DNA from: Chloroflexota bacterium
Lineage (GTDB): Bacteria; Chloroflexota; Dehalococcoidia; Lucifugimonadales; UBA2985
Assembly: GCA_028877205.1 (NCBI GenBank)
Contig: JAPPHY010000003.1
Location: forward strand, 143,830 to 205,044
Direction of reading: 5' to 3'
DNA: 61,215 bases
Shown: positions 51,001 through 58,635 of the stretch, piece after piece
Layout of the letters: the number at the start of each line of letters is the position of its first letter
Numbering within the stretch: position 1 is the first letter of the stretch
Program-made: the position numbers and the translations under genes
The notes under the pieces: generated by a model
Told to the model about the DNA's origin: nothing
The model's input: only the letters and a program-made list of their open reading frames with translations
Database searches by the model: none

Positions 51001-51114
51001 GAGCACCCGGATGCCGGCGTCACGAGAATCCGGCGCGAGCTTCGCGATTGGCTCAAAACGTCCAGGCAGGGCAAGGCCGTGGAATCGGCGGTAGAGCGGC
51101 TGCTGAGCGGCTAA
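48001..51114 (+). CDS. Single-polypeptide restriction-modification enzyme (Type IIG / Eco57I-MmeI-like)
   Basis: A 1037-residue protein. Residues 1-160 look like a PD-(D/E)xK nuclease: Asp66 and IEVK at 74-77 (Glu75, Lys77). The helicase-free connector (160-330) leads to a gamma-class N6-adenine methylase: GEYYTP at 335-339, motif I DPACGSGTFI at 361-370, catalytic NPPW at 564-567. The region after about 650 should contain target recognition. With endonuclease, methylase and specificity in one chain, no separate R or S gene is needed. BREX- or DISARM-type methylases are alternatives, but their partner genes are absent. Base composition is visibly less GC-rich than surrounding housekeeping genes, suggesting acquisition. 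Confidence 0.85.
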   Translation: MTTHFEPTDPRFSEAAEQVLGRHNRNEAEANITSAVRDFLVLTDLAKPAEIVEETSPALGSRRAVDLTALDTFIEVKRRLGTTAGFDPNPAYVEQIDDYLAESSKQGSVRTGILTDGKYWLLRWPDAGVVKTYAPYGFTLERPDQGYLLYEWLRDNALKPETDIRPSKESVEGHFGPESITYQRDIAALGRLYKDYDSFGTIRVKKQLWENLLAATLGEIARDPAELDDLFVQHTYLTAVVGIIVQASFGIDIRKLAEIDPADLILGREFRNKTGLQGVVESDFFAWPAEVGGLPLLRTIARTVSKFDWQGSPNDIGAILYQTMIPRDERRQLGEYYTPAWLARTIVRELVTEPLNQTVLDPACGSGTFISEAVSHYLDAARGSKLEPQKILDGLRSAVAGIDVHPVAVHLARTAWVMAARPAIEAAAGWSSATSLTIPVYLGDALQLRYHTGDMFAQHNVTLQVEDDENTSLVFPRRLVELADSFDAFMGDVADALEHDHDPHFALSDHGITDPAEYRTLEETIEALRKLHNEGRNHIWAYYTRNLVRPVALSHNKVDVIVGNPPWINYNQTIGILRTELERMSRNVYGIWAGGNYSTHQDVAILFFARCVDLYLKNGGLIGMVLPHSVLQQGQHAKWRTGTWTDRGRLNSIAVDFGHKTPWDLETLNPNTFFPIASSVAFAKRLSPAAKGLPLQGEVERWFGTPGSPLVERRSMPIAEVSLGTSPYAKFSRQGATIVPRCLFYVQEAENPALVQAGGTVTLKPRKSSNDKEPWSKLDLTPLESQTIEEKHVQSMHLGETLAPYVILEPLRAALPVRRGEFRVPRDRDGEGGVRIADLDRLMRDRWRTIVGLWDENKANANNLKLVERLDYHGELSAQFAWQQDPEDRPIRVVYGSSGRPTAAIVADSQPLIDYTLFWITCLSTQEANYLLAIINSDALYESVSQLMPKGLFGARHLQKHLWRLRIPAFDASKALHLEVSKGGKAAGDGAKRQLARVRKEHPDAGVTRIRRELRDWLKTSRQGKAVESAVERLLSG

Positions 51115-51231
51115 GCGTGGGGTTGGTGGTATAGGGCCCAACAGGAAAGGTGTGAAGAATTAAGCTGAGTTCCTGACTCGGGCTGGAGCTATAAACTTCA
51201 GTCTCGACAGATTTTACATAGGAGGAGCACC

Positions 51232-51438
51232 GTGACACCAGAAGCAGCCCGGGAGGCGTACGCGGACATGACTGAAATGCTTGAATTTCTGCACTCAGAG
51301 TGGCACACAAAGGTACCCGTGCTTACCAGAGATGCAGACGAGGTCAGAGCCGAGTCTATTTCCATTGTCCAAGCCTATGGCACGTTGGTGCTGGCGATGA
51401 TTGAGTTGGACAAACAGGCTGGAGGCACACTTCAATAG
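51232..51438 (+). CDS. Small protein of unknown function next to the RM gene
   Basis: A 68-residue, mainly helical acidic protein (MLEFLHSEWHTK, AESISIVQAYGTLVLAMIELDKQ) with no signal or membrane segment and no recognised domain. GTG start at 51232 is supported by AGGAGG at 7 nt. It follows the restriction-modification gene by 117 bases and precedes a membrane protein; whether it belongs to the same system is not clear. Confidence 0.6.
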   Translation: MTPEAAREAYADMTEMLEFLHSEWHTKVPVLTRDADEVRAESISIVQAYGTLVLAMIELDKQAGGTLQ

Positions 51439-51485
51439 TTGGTGCCGCGGCGGCAAGGCGCGACCACGTTACACGCGCACGGAGG

Positions 51486-52124
51486 ATGGACGGGAAATGT
51501 CTTGGAACATCCAATCGCCCTTTGGGAGCTGAAATCTTGGCTACGCGAGTTGGCGCGAGAAGGAAGTGGTACAGAGTTGCCCGTATAGCTATCCCTGTGC
51601 TGGCCATTGCCGGGATAGGCACCTACTCTTACTTACAGCATGGACTCACCTTGCGGACGCTATATCCGGTTGCGATTTTCTTGGTTTCCTTTCTGTACCA
51701 CTTCTTCGGTCCCTCAAGAATGTGTCAAGTCAACTACCTGCTGCTATTCCCCACAGGATACTGTCTCTGGACATCATTTCTCTTATGGGACCCTTCAGAA
51801 CACCTTCCATTTGGCTCTGATATGGAGTATCCCTACTCGGCGGCGTTAGCTTTCGGAACGGTTGTGGGAATGACGGTGTTACTTGCGAAAGCCATTGTCG
51901 ACGAAGACGCAGATGTGACGCCGACTTGGACTCAATATCTAGTTCTGCTATCAACTGTTGCGGTTGCTGGGTACGCAATGTTCTTGCCATACGCTTTTGC
52001 GATGTACCAGATCCTTGTCGAGGGTAACCACATATTTGCATTGTTAGCCGTCTTTAGCGTAGTCGCATTCTTGGCATTCGCGCACTCAAGGGTCCCACAC
52101 GAGCAGTGCGGACAGGAGAGCTAG
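51486..52124 (+). CDS. Membrane protein of unknown function, about five transmembrane segments
   Basis: Up to 212 residues with hydrophobic segments at roughly 33-50, 56-76, 85-100, 117-134, 150-170 and 181-199 and a loop WDPSEHLPFG. It resembles no family I know. The ATG at 51486 abuts a GGAGG too closely; an in-frame TTG at 51537 with GGGAG 8 nt upstream is a better start (195 residues). The stretch is AT-richer than most of the window, as in the upstream RM gene. Confidence 0.6.
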   Translation: MDGKCLGTSNRPLGAEILATRVGARRKWYRVARIAIPVLAIAGIGTYSYLQHGLTLRTLYPVAIFLVSFLYHFFGPSRMCQVNYLLLFPTGYCLWTSFLLWDPSEHLPFGSDMEYPYSAALAFGTVVGMTVLLAKAIVDEDADVTPTWTQYLVLLSTVAVAGYAMFLPYAFAMYQILVEGNHIFALLAVFSVVAFLAFAHSRVPHEQCGQES

Positions 52125-52247
52125 TGGCCGGGGATTGATTCCTTCTCTAAGCTTCTAGACCGCCGCTTCCGCGAGGGTGACGTCGGGCGCGGGTGTATAC
52201 TACATGTCGCCCAATGCGGGACTCTGCTACCGGCGGCATGGCAGCGA

Positions 52248-53468
52248 ATGAAACCCTCGAGACGGATACCGGCAACACTCGCGCTCCTGGGGCTATGCAT
52301 TGCATCGCTGGCGTGCGTTCAGGACTCGCCGCCGACCGCCGTTGAACCCGGACCCGCAGTCGAGACGGTCGGGCCCCGGCCCACCGGCACGCCTCAGCCC
52401 ACGCCGACCGCAACCGAGGTTGCCGCGTCAGCTTCGACCAGCACGCCTTCGCCCACTCTCGCTGTCACTCCGATCCCAACGCCAACCCCTGCGCCGACGG
52501 CAATAGCCACGCCAACCAGGTCTCCCACGCCTGCGCCCGCGCCCACCCCGACCTCGACGCCTACGGCAGTAGCCACCGCTACGCCGGTCCCGACGCCAAC
52601 CACTGCCCCAACACCCACACCGATTCCTGTACCAACAAGGACTCCCGCGCCCACTGCGGTTCCCACTCCAACTCCAGCGCCCACGTCAAATCCCAGGGAC
52701 GTCCCCTTGCAGGACCTCTACACGCTGGAGTGGGGAGAAACGGTTGACATCTGGTTTCCCGTTGGCTTGCCGAGACCTTCGGGGGTTTACTGCGCCTACA
52801 CAGGTAGGTTTCCGAAGTTCCTGGAGTTCAGCGATGAGGAGTGCAGGCTGAGCGGAAAGGTAATCGATCCCGGCAGGACGGTCTTCACCTACCACTGGGT
52901 GGACGAGAGCGGCAACAAGCGGGAGGCGACCATAATCATCATCGTGGGAGGCTCCGGCGAGCCCTGGATCCTTCCGCCTCCCACTCCGACTCCCACGCCA
53001 ACTCCTCCGGACCCTTCCCTCGACCAGCTGCTGCCTACGCCGGTCCCCGGCGGCGGGATTCAGTCTGCAGGCACACCAACTCCCGAACCTGCCGCCACTC
53101 AGACTCCCGAACCCGCAGTCACTCTCACCCCTGAGCCCACTCCGAGGTCCTACTTCACGGCTCAGTTCTACTGCACAGGAAGTATGGAGCCTACCATCAC
53201 CTGCCTGGATACGGCGACCTTCCTCGCCGACCCGCTGCCCTCGGAGGTGGAGGTTGGGGCCATCATCAGCTTCACGGCCGAGTGCCTGGCGGGCCTCATA
53301 GGGCACAGGGTTATCGTCGTCTTTGGCATTGGAGAGGACCAGGCGTATACTGCTCAGGGGGACAACAATCTCAGGCCTGATCCGTGTCCGGTCCTTCACG
53401 AAGATGTGACCGGTCTGCTCCTGGAGATCCACAGAGGCGCCAACGATACCCCAGAAACAGGGCACTGA
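52248..53468 (+). CDS. Secreted Pro-Thr-stalk protein with Ig-like domain and ER-type signal-peptidase (S26) domain
   Basis: A 406-residue protein: signal peptide ending about Cys23 (IASLAC, an imperfect lipobox), a Pro/Thr-rich stalk (about 43-150), a putative Ig/He-PIG-like domain (about 151-234; LSGKVIDPGRTVFTYHWVDESGN), a second stalk (about 241-300) and a C-terminal domain (about 301-395) with all signal-peptidase boxes: GSMEPT (Ser312, box B), VGAIISF (box C), IGHRVI (His353, box D) and YTAQGDNNLRPD (box E, Asp372/378). His in place of the bacterial general-base Lys is the ER/archaeal/SipW pattern. Six cysteines lie outside the signal sequence, some possibly disulfide-bonded. It may be an external peptidase or a non-catalytic remnant. 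Confidence 0.72.
   Translation: MKPSRRIPATLALLGLCIASLACVQDSPPTAVEPGPAVETVGPRPTGTPQPTPTATEVAASASTSTPSPTLAVTPIPTPTPAPTAIATPTRSPTPAPAPTPTSTPTAVATATPVPTPTTAPTPTPIPVPTRTPAPTAVPTPTPAPTSNPRDVPLQDLYTLEWGETVDIWFPVGLPRPSGVYCAYTGRFPKFLEFSDEECRLSGKVIDPGRTVFTYHWVDESGNKREATIIIIVGGSGEPWILPPPTPTPTPTPPDPSLDQLLPTPVPGGGIQSAGTPTPEPAATQTPEPAVTLTPEPTPRSYFTAQFYCTGSMEPTITCLDTATFLADPLPSEVEVGAIISFTAECLAGLIGHRVIVVFGIGEDQAYTAQGDNNLRPDPCPVLHEDVTGLLLEIHRGANDTPETGH
52380..52690 (+). repeat. Low-complexity Pro-Thr coding tract
   Basis: CCAACGCC/CCCACGCC-like short units encode the stalk. A second shorter tract is at 52975-53150. These are slippage-prone coding repeats. Confidence 0.7.
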
Positions 53469-53476
53469 GGGAGGAA

Positions 53477-53716
53477 GTGAACTCGGCTCTGGCTGAGCTG
53501 AGGGCGAGAGACGCGGCCCATGAGGACGCCCTCGCCCGCTACGTAGAGCTCAGAGACCGGCACTGCACGCGAGGCGAAGATGGCGTATACGTATGCGAGA
53601 GCGAAGCGTTCGATGAAGTCGAGCGCCTCAGAGACGAGGTGAACCGGGCGGTGGATGCCTACAACGCTGCTTTGGCGGTTTGGCGTGAAGCGTACAACAA
53701 GGCACTACAGGACTAG
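53477..53716 (+). CDS. Small coiled-coil protein with a Cys pair, unknown function
   Basis: 79 residues from GTG at 53477, with GAGG 6 nt upstream, eight bases past the previous gene stop. It is charged and helical ([40 protein letters not shown]), with one loop HCTRGEDGVYVCES holding two cysteines that could form a disulfide, so a helical hairpin is likely. No signal peptide is visible in this frame. A frame starting earlier, at 53384, would overlap the upstream gene. The tight linkage to the signal-peptidase-like gene suggests a common function. Confidence 0.55.
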   Translation: MNSALAELRARDAAHEDALARYVELRDRHCTRGEDGVYVCESEAFDEVERLRDEVNRAVDAYNAALAVWREAYNKALQD

Positions 53717-53763
53717 CTAGAGAGACGGCAAAGTGACAAGCGAAGTCGGAAAGGATGGCTTGT

Positions 53764-55152
53764 ATGGCGGACTATGACTTTGACGTGGCGGTAATCGGCG
53801 GCGGGCCCGGCGGCTACGTGGCAGCCATACGCGCGGGCCAGCTCGGCCTGCGGGCGGCGCTGGTGGAGGAGGCGGAGCTCGGCGGCATCTGCCTCAACTG
53901 GGGCTGCATTCCCTCCAAGGCGCTGCTCAAGAACGCGGAGGTGCTCAGCCTGTTCCACAGGGCGGAGGAGTTCGGCATCACCGTCGACAACCTCCAGTAC
54001 GACTTCGGCAAGGCGATCGACCGCAGCCGCGGCGTGGTGCGGCGACTGACCGCGGGCGTCGGGATGCTGCTGCGAAAGAACAAGGTGGAGCACGTGAAGG
54101 GCCGCGGCCGCCTGTCGGACGCGCACTCCGTCGTTGTCGACGGCGGCGAGCGCAGCTTCACCGCCGCAAACGTCATCATCGCCACAGGCGCGCGGCCGCG
54201 GCCGCTGCCGGGGCTGGAGATGGACGGCGACACGATCATCGGCAGCCGCGAGGCGCTGGAGCTCCGCGACGTGCCGTCGCCGGTGGGAATCGTGGGCGGC
54301 GGCGCCACGGGCGTCGAGTTCGCCTACCTGTACCGCGCCTACGGCGCAGAGGTCACCGTCATTGAGCTGATGCCGCGGCTCGTCCCCAACGAGGACGAGG
54401 AGATAGCGCAGCAGCTTGAGCGGGCCTTCTCCGGCCAGGGCATCAAGACGCTCACCGGCTCCCGCGTGACCTCCGTCGAGAAGCGACCGGATGGCGCTGT
54501 CCTGAGCGTGGAGACGCCCGACGGCAGCCGCGAGCTGGAGGTGCAGAAGGTGCTGGTGGCCGTGGGCGTGCAGGGCAACGTGGAGGACCTGGGTCTGGAG
54601 GAGCTCGGCGTCCCGATCGAGAGGGGGTTCGTGCAGGTAGACGACAACATGCGCACGGGCGTGCCGGGCGTGTACGCCATCGGCGACGTGACGGGCAAGC
54701 TGCTGCTGGCGCACGTGGCGCAGGCGCAGGGCGTGCTCGCCATCGAGACCATCGCGGGCATGGACAGCCAGACGCTGGACTATCGGATGATGCCGCGCGC
54801 GGTCTACTGCCAGCCGCAGGTGACCAGCTTCGGCTACACGGAGCGCGAGGCCGGCGAGGCGGGCCTCTCCGCGAAAGTGGGGCGCTTTCCGTTCCGGGCC
54901 AACGGCAAGTCGCTCGCGGCCGGCGACTCGGAGGGCATGGTGAAGGTGGTGGCGGACGGCGACACCGGCGAAATACTGGGCGCGCACATGATCGGTGCAG
55001 AGGTCACGGAGATGCTGCCGGAGCTCACCATGACCAACCTGCTGGAGGGCAGCGTGAACGAGCTGGGGTGGCTGGTGCACTCGCACCCCACGCTTTCGGA
55101 GGCGGTGAAGGAGGCCGCACTGGACGTGGAGGGAGCCGCGATTCACATCTGA
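53764..55152 (+). CDS. lpdA: Dihydrolipoyl dehydrogenase (E3)
   Basis: A 462-residue FAD/NAD disulfide reductase. FAD motif GGGPGGYVAA, redox-active cysteines Cys43 and Cys48 (GICLNWGCIPSK), NAD motif VGGGATGVEFAY, FAD-phosphate block YAIGDVTGKLLLAHVA, and the C-terminal HSHPTLSEAVKEAALD with the catalytic His-Glu pair. It reoxidises lipoyl groups of the E2 encoded downstream. ATG at 53764 has AAGGA about 9 nt upstream; an ATG three codons earlier lies too near. Confidence 0.95.
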   Translation: MADYDFDVAVIGGGPGGYVAAIRAGQLGLRAALVEEAELGGICLNWGCIPSKALLKNAEVLSLFHRAEEFGITVDNLQYDFGKAIDRSRGVVRRLTAGVGMLLRKNKVEHVKGRGRLSDAHSVVVDGGERSFTAANVIIATGARPRPLPGLEMDGDTIIGSREALELRDVPSPVGIVGGGATGVEFAYLYRAYGAEVTVIELMPRLVPNEDEEIAQQLERAFSGQGIKTLTGSRVTSVEKRPDGAVLSVETPDGSRELEVQKVLVAVGVQGNVEDLGLEELGVPIERGFVQVDDNMRTGVPGVYAIGDVTGKLLLAHVAQAQGVLAIETIAGMDSQTLDYRMMPRAVYCQPQVTSFGYTEREAGEAGLSAKVGRFPFRANGKSLAAGDSEGMVKVVADGDTGEILGAHMIGAEVTEMLPELTMTNLLEGSVNELGWLVHSHPTLSEAVKEAALDVEGAAIHI

Positions 55153-55222
55153 GCGGTGTGCGGAATCCGCCAGATGATACAAAATTCGGGCGAATGGCGC
55201 GCCACCATCTTCCCACATCCGT

Positions 55223-55228
55223 TATAAT
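55223..55228 (+). promoter_or_regulatory. Perfect -10 box for a leaderless E1 alpha transcript
   Basis: TATAAT is followed by exactly 6 nt (gcgggc) and then the ATG at 55235, so transcription should begin on the start codon. No ribosome site precedes the ATG. A -35 is not obvious. The 82-base gap from lpdA suggests the dehydrogenase genes can be transcribed independently of lpdA. Confidence 0.55.
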
Positions 55229-55234
55229 GCGGGC

Positions 55235-56215
55235 ATGGCTTCCGGAGACAAGCTGGACGGCGCGCAGCTTATCGACTTCTACCGCCGTATGCTTCTCATT
55301 CGCGTCTTCGAGGAGAGGTCGGCGGAGCAGTACATGCTCGGACGGATCCGAGGCTTCCTGCACCTCTACAACGGCGAGGAGGCCATCGCCGTCGGCGCAA
55401 TCTCCTCCCTACAACCCACTGACTACGTGGTGACCCACTACCGCGACCACGGCCACGCGCTGGCGAAGGGCATGGATCCCAACGCTGCAATGGCGGAGCT
55501 GTTCGGCAAGGCGACAGGTTGCAGCAAGGGCAAGGGCGGCTCCATGCACCTCTTCGACCTCGAGAAGCGGTTCATGGGCGGCCACGCCATCGTGGGCGGA
55601 CAGCTGCCCCTCTCAACGGGCTTTGCGCTTGCGAGCAAGCTGCGGGGCGACGGCGACATTGCGCTGTGCTTCCTGGGCGACGGCGCCATCAACGAGGGCG
55701 AATTCCACGAGTCGCTCAACCTGGCCTCGCTTTGGAAGCTGCCGGTGCTCTTCTTCGTGGAGAACAACCTGTACGGCATGGGCGCCACCGTTGAGCAGAT
55801 GCTGGCGTTTCACGACGAGATTTACAAGTTTGCAAACGGCTACAAGATTCCGTCCGTTCGCATAGACGGCATGGACGTGCTGAAGGTGCGGGAGGCCACG
55901 CAGGAGGCGATTGCCCACGTGCGAGGCGGCAACGGCCCCTTCCTCATCGAGGCGATGGCATACCGCTTCCGCGGCCACTCCATGGCGGACCCCGCGGAAT
56001 ACCGTGCCAGGTCCGAGGAGGAGCGCTGGCGGATGCGCGATCCCATCACCACCTTCGGCGCATCGCTCGTGGACGGCGGCACCGCCACGCAGGAGGAGCT
56101 GGACGAGATTCGCACCGAGGTCGAGGAGATAATCGACGCGGCCGTTCAGTTCGCAGAGGACAGCCCGTTCCCGGAGCCGGAAGCGCTCTACGACGACGTA
56201 TACGGAGGCATGTGA
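55235..56215 (+). CDS. 2-Oxoacid dehydrogenase E1 alpha subunit (pyruvate/acetoin type)
   Basis: A 326-residue thiamine-diphosphate subunit. TPP/Mg motif is GDGAINEGEFHESLNLA...ENN, the phosphorylation-loop-like YRFRGHSMADPAEYR is present, and the start MASGDKLDGAQLIDFYRRMLLIRVFEER is typical. Short length and position by E1 beta mark the pyruvate/acetoin/branched heterotetramer type. Pyruvate is most likely. It overlaps or abuts the E1 beta gene, GGAGG being inside its 3' end. Confidence 0.93.
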   Translation: MASGDKLDGAQLIDFYRRMLLIRVFEERSAEQYMLGRIRGFLHLYNGEEAIAVGAISSLQPTDYVVTHYRDHGHALAKGMDPNAAMAELFGKATGCSKGKGGSMHLFDLEKRFMGGHAIVGGQLPLSTGFALASKLRGDGDIALCFLGDGAINEGEFHESLNLASLWKLPVLFFVENNLYGMGATVEQMLAFHDEIYKFANGYKIPSVRIDGMDVLKVREATQEAIAHVRGGNGPFLIEAMAYRFRGHSMADPAEYRARSEEERWRMRDPITTFGASLVDGGTATQEELDEIRTEVEEIIDAAVQFAEDSPFPEPEALYDDVYGGM

Positions 56216-56217
56216 GC

Positions 56218-57192
56218 ATGGCGGTCATCACCTACAGAGAGGCCGTTGGCCGTGCGCTCCGAGAGGCGCTTCAGGACGAGCGCGTCTTCATGATGGGCGA
56301 GGATATCGGGCGATACGGCGGGGCGTACGCTGTGACGCGTGGCCTGCTCGACGAGTTCGGGCCGGAGCGCATCCGCGAGACCCCCATCGCCGAGTCGGGG
56401 TTCACGGGCGCGGGCGCAGGCGCCGCGATGGCGGGCATGCGGCCGATCGTGGAGCTGATGACCATCAACTTCAGCCTGCTGGCGATGGACCAGATAATCA
56501 ACCACGCCGCCAAGGTGCGGTACATGTCGGGCGGACAGCTCTCGTGTCCGCTCATCGTGCGCACGGTCACGGGCGGCGGCGCTTCCGTGGGAGCCACGCA
56601 CTCGCAGAGCCTGGAAGGCTGGTTCGCCGCCGTTCCCGGCATCCGCGTGGCCGTACCGTCCACTCCACACGACGTGCTGGGCCTCTTCCGCGCAGCGATG
56701 CTGCAGGAGGACCCCGTGATGTTCGTTGAGCACACGCTACTCTACAGCACCCGCGGCGAGGTGGAGGATGAGCCGTACGTGATTCCGTTCGGCAGGGCGG
56801 ACATCAAGCGATCGGGCACCGACATAACGATTGCGGCGTACTCGCGCATGGCCGTGGTGGCTATGCGGGCCGCGGAGCAGCTGGAGTCGAGGGGCATCAG
56901 CGCGGAGGTCGTTGACCTGCGCACGCTCAGCCCGCTGGACTCGGAGACGGTGGTGGAGTCCGTGCGCAAGACGGGCCACGCGGTGGTCGTCGAGGAGACG
57001 TGGTACACCGGCGGGTTCGGCGCTACCGTCGTGGGACTGATACAGGAGCGGGCCTTCGACTACCTCAACGCGCCAGTGGGCCGCGTGGCAGGCGAGGAGG
57101 TCCCCACACCCTACTCTCGATACCTTGAGCAGGCCTCCATACCGGACGAGGCCCGCGTGATCCAGGCGGTTGAGGCCGCCCTCGGTCGCTGA
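56218..57192 (+). CDS. 2-Oxoacid dehydrogenase E1 beta subunit
   Basis: A 324-residue transketolase-like subunit. Key blocks are GEDIGRYGGAYAVTRGL, ETPIAESGFTGAGAGAAMAG, MSGGQLSCPLIVRTVTGGG and DLRTLSPLDSETVVESVRKTGHAVVVEE. ATG at 56218 has GGAGG 9 nt upstream; GTG at 56212 is closer to that site than usual. It forms the alpha2-beta2 E1 with the upstream gene product. Confidence 0.94.
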   Translation: MAVITYREAVGRALREALQDERVFMMGEDIGRYGGAYAVTRGLLDEFGPERIRETPIAESGFTGAGAGAAMAGMRPIVELMTINFSLLAMDQIINHAAKVRYMSGGQLSCPLIVRTVTGGGASVGATHSQSLEGWFAAVPGIRVAVPSTPHDVLGLFRAAMLQEDPVMFVEHTLLYSTRGEVEDEPYVIPFGRADIKRSGTDITIAAYSRMAVVAMRAAEQLESRGISAEVVDLRTLSPLDSETVVESVRKTGHAVVVEETWYTGGFGATVVGLIQERAFDYLNAPVGRVAGEEVPTPYSRYLEQASIPDEARVIQAVEAALGR

Positions 57193-57216
57193 CACCAACG
57201 GCAGGAGGCACGGGAA

Positions 57217-58440
57217 ATGGCTACATCGGTTGTAATGCCTCAGATGGGCTACGACATGCAGGAAGGAACCCTCGTGCGCTGGCTGAAGCAGGAGGGGGAG
57301 GCAATCGCCAGGGGTGAGGCCATCGCCGAGATCGAGACCGACAAGGCCGTGATCGAGATGGAGGCCTACGCCTCCGGCGTGGTGCTGAAGACCGTGGTTG
57401 ATGAGGGCAGCACGGTGCCGGTGGGTGACACCATCGCGTTCATCGGAACTCCCGGCGAGCCGGTGCCCGACGTGACGCCATCGGCCGCGGCTACCGCGGA
57501 GGCGGCACCCGAGCCTGAGCAGGCAGCTGAACCGGCAGCACCCGCCGCTGCACCGGCATCCGGCCCGGTGAGGGCTTCGCCCGTGGCGCGCAGGCTGGCG
57601 CAGGAGAAGGGCATCGACCTGGCGCAGGTCACCGGCACGGGGCCGAACGGTCGCATCACCAAGGAGGACGTGGAGGCCCACGAGAGCGCGGCAGCCGCCG
57701 CTCCCGCCTCCGCAGCCGAGGCACCCGCTGCGGTCGAGCCGGCGGCCCGCAGACAGCAGGGCGAGCTTGTGCCGCTCACACGCATGAGGCAGGCAATCGC
57801 TCGGCGCACGGCGCAGAGCAAGCGCGAGGTGCCCCACTTCTACGTATCGGCGGGAGTGGACATGACGGCGGCGATGGCGCTGCGCTCGCAGATCAACGAG
57901 GCGCTTGCGGGTGAGGCTCGCGTCTCAGTGAACGACCTGATCGTGAAGGCGTGCGCGCTGACGCTGGCCAAGTACCCGGCCTTCAACGCATCGTTCGAGG
58001 GCAACAACCTGCGCATGAACCCGGCCATCAACGTGAGCATCGCGGTGGCCGTCGAGTACGGTCTGTTGGTGGTCTCGCTGGGAGACTGCCGCGGCAGATC
58101 GCTGGTCGACATCTCGAAGGCGGCGCGCGGCGCAGTGGAACGCGCGCAGAGCGGCGTGCTGCGCGAGGACGACTACACGGGCGGCACGTTCAGCATCAGC
58201 AACATGGGCATGTTCGACGTGGACAGCTTCTCGGCGATCATCTACCCGCCGCAGTCTGCGGTCATCGCCGTGGGCACGGTACGGCAGCAGCCGGTGGTGC
58301 GCGACGGCGAAATCAAGATCGCGCAGATGATGCAGGCCACGCTCTCCACCGACCACCGGGTCGCGGACGGCGCGCAGGCTGCTGAGTTCCTGGTAGAGGT
58401 GAAGCGGGTCCTGGAGAACCCGGTCACGCTGGTGGTGTGA
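57217..58440 (+). CDS. 2-Oxoacid dehydrogenase E2 dihydrolipoamide acyltransferase
   Basis: A 407-residue E2. Residues 1-77 are one lipoyl domain with Lys43 in ETDKAVIEMEA; a flexible Ala/Pro linker follows; a peripheral-subunit-binding domain at about 113-150 (ASPVARRLAQEKGIDLAQVTG); a second Ala-rich linker and the catalytic domain with STDHRVADG (His380, Asp384). It passes the acyl group to CoA and holds E1 and E3. Only one lipoyl domain is present, as in many acetoin or compact pyruvate complexes. Confidence 0.94.
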   Translation: MATSVVMPQMGYDMQEGTLVRWLKQEGEAIARGEAIAEIETDKAVIEMEAYASGVVLKTVVDEGSTVPVGDTIAFIGTPGEPVPDVTPSAAATAEAAPEPEQAAEPAAPAAAPASGPVRASPVARRLAQEKGIDLAQVTGTGPNGRITKEDVEAHESAAAAAPASAAEAPAAVEPAARRQQGELVPLTRMRQAIARRTAQSKREVPHFYVSAGVDMTAAMALRSQINEALAGEARVSVNDLIVKACALTLAKYPAFNASFEGNNLRMNPAINVSIAVAVEYGLLVVSLGDCRGRSLVDISKAARGAVERAQSGVLREDDYTGGTFSISNMGMFDVDSFSAIIYPPQSAVIAVGTVRQQPVVRDGEIKIAQMMQATLSTDHRVADGAQAAEFLVEVKRVLENPVTLVV

Positions 58441-58460
58441 GGGAGACCGCAACGTCCCTT

Positions 58461-58590
58461 GCAACCACTCCTGCGTAGGCAGGAGTCCACTGCGACTTAC
58501 ACCCTCTCCGTCACTCCCGTGAGAAGGGGAACTGGATTCCTGCTCCCCGCTTTCGCGGGGACAAGCTCCGCAGGAATGACGGACGGCGCT
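58461..58590. repeat. Dispersed palindromic intergenic repeat, copy C (long)
   Basis: ACTCCTGCGTAGGCAGGAGT, then TCACTCCCGTGAGAAGGGGA and TGGATTCCTGCTCCCCGC...GCGGGGACAAG...GCAGGAATGACGG. The second part is a strong hairpin with a CCCCGC/GCGGGG stem and outer ATTCCTGC/GCAGGAAT arms. It lies between the convergent E2 and YCII-like genes. Confidence 0.6.
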
Positions 58591-58635
58591 CGTCATGCAT
58601 GACGGTGTTGGCTTCAGTGCAGGTAACTCCAACCG

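Noticed and set aside
53384-53476. Earlier start for the small coiled-coil protein
   Set aside because: It would overlap the 3' end of the signal-peptidase-like gene by 85 bases with an Arg-rich non-helical tail. GTG at 53477 has a ribosome site.
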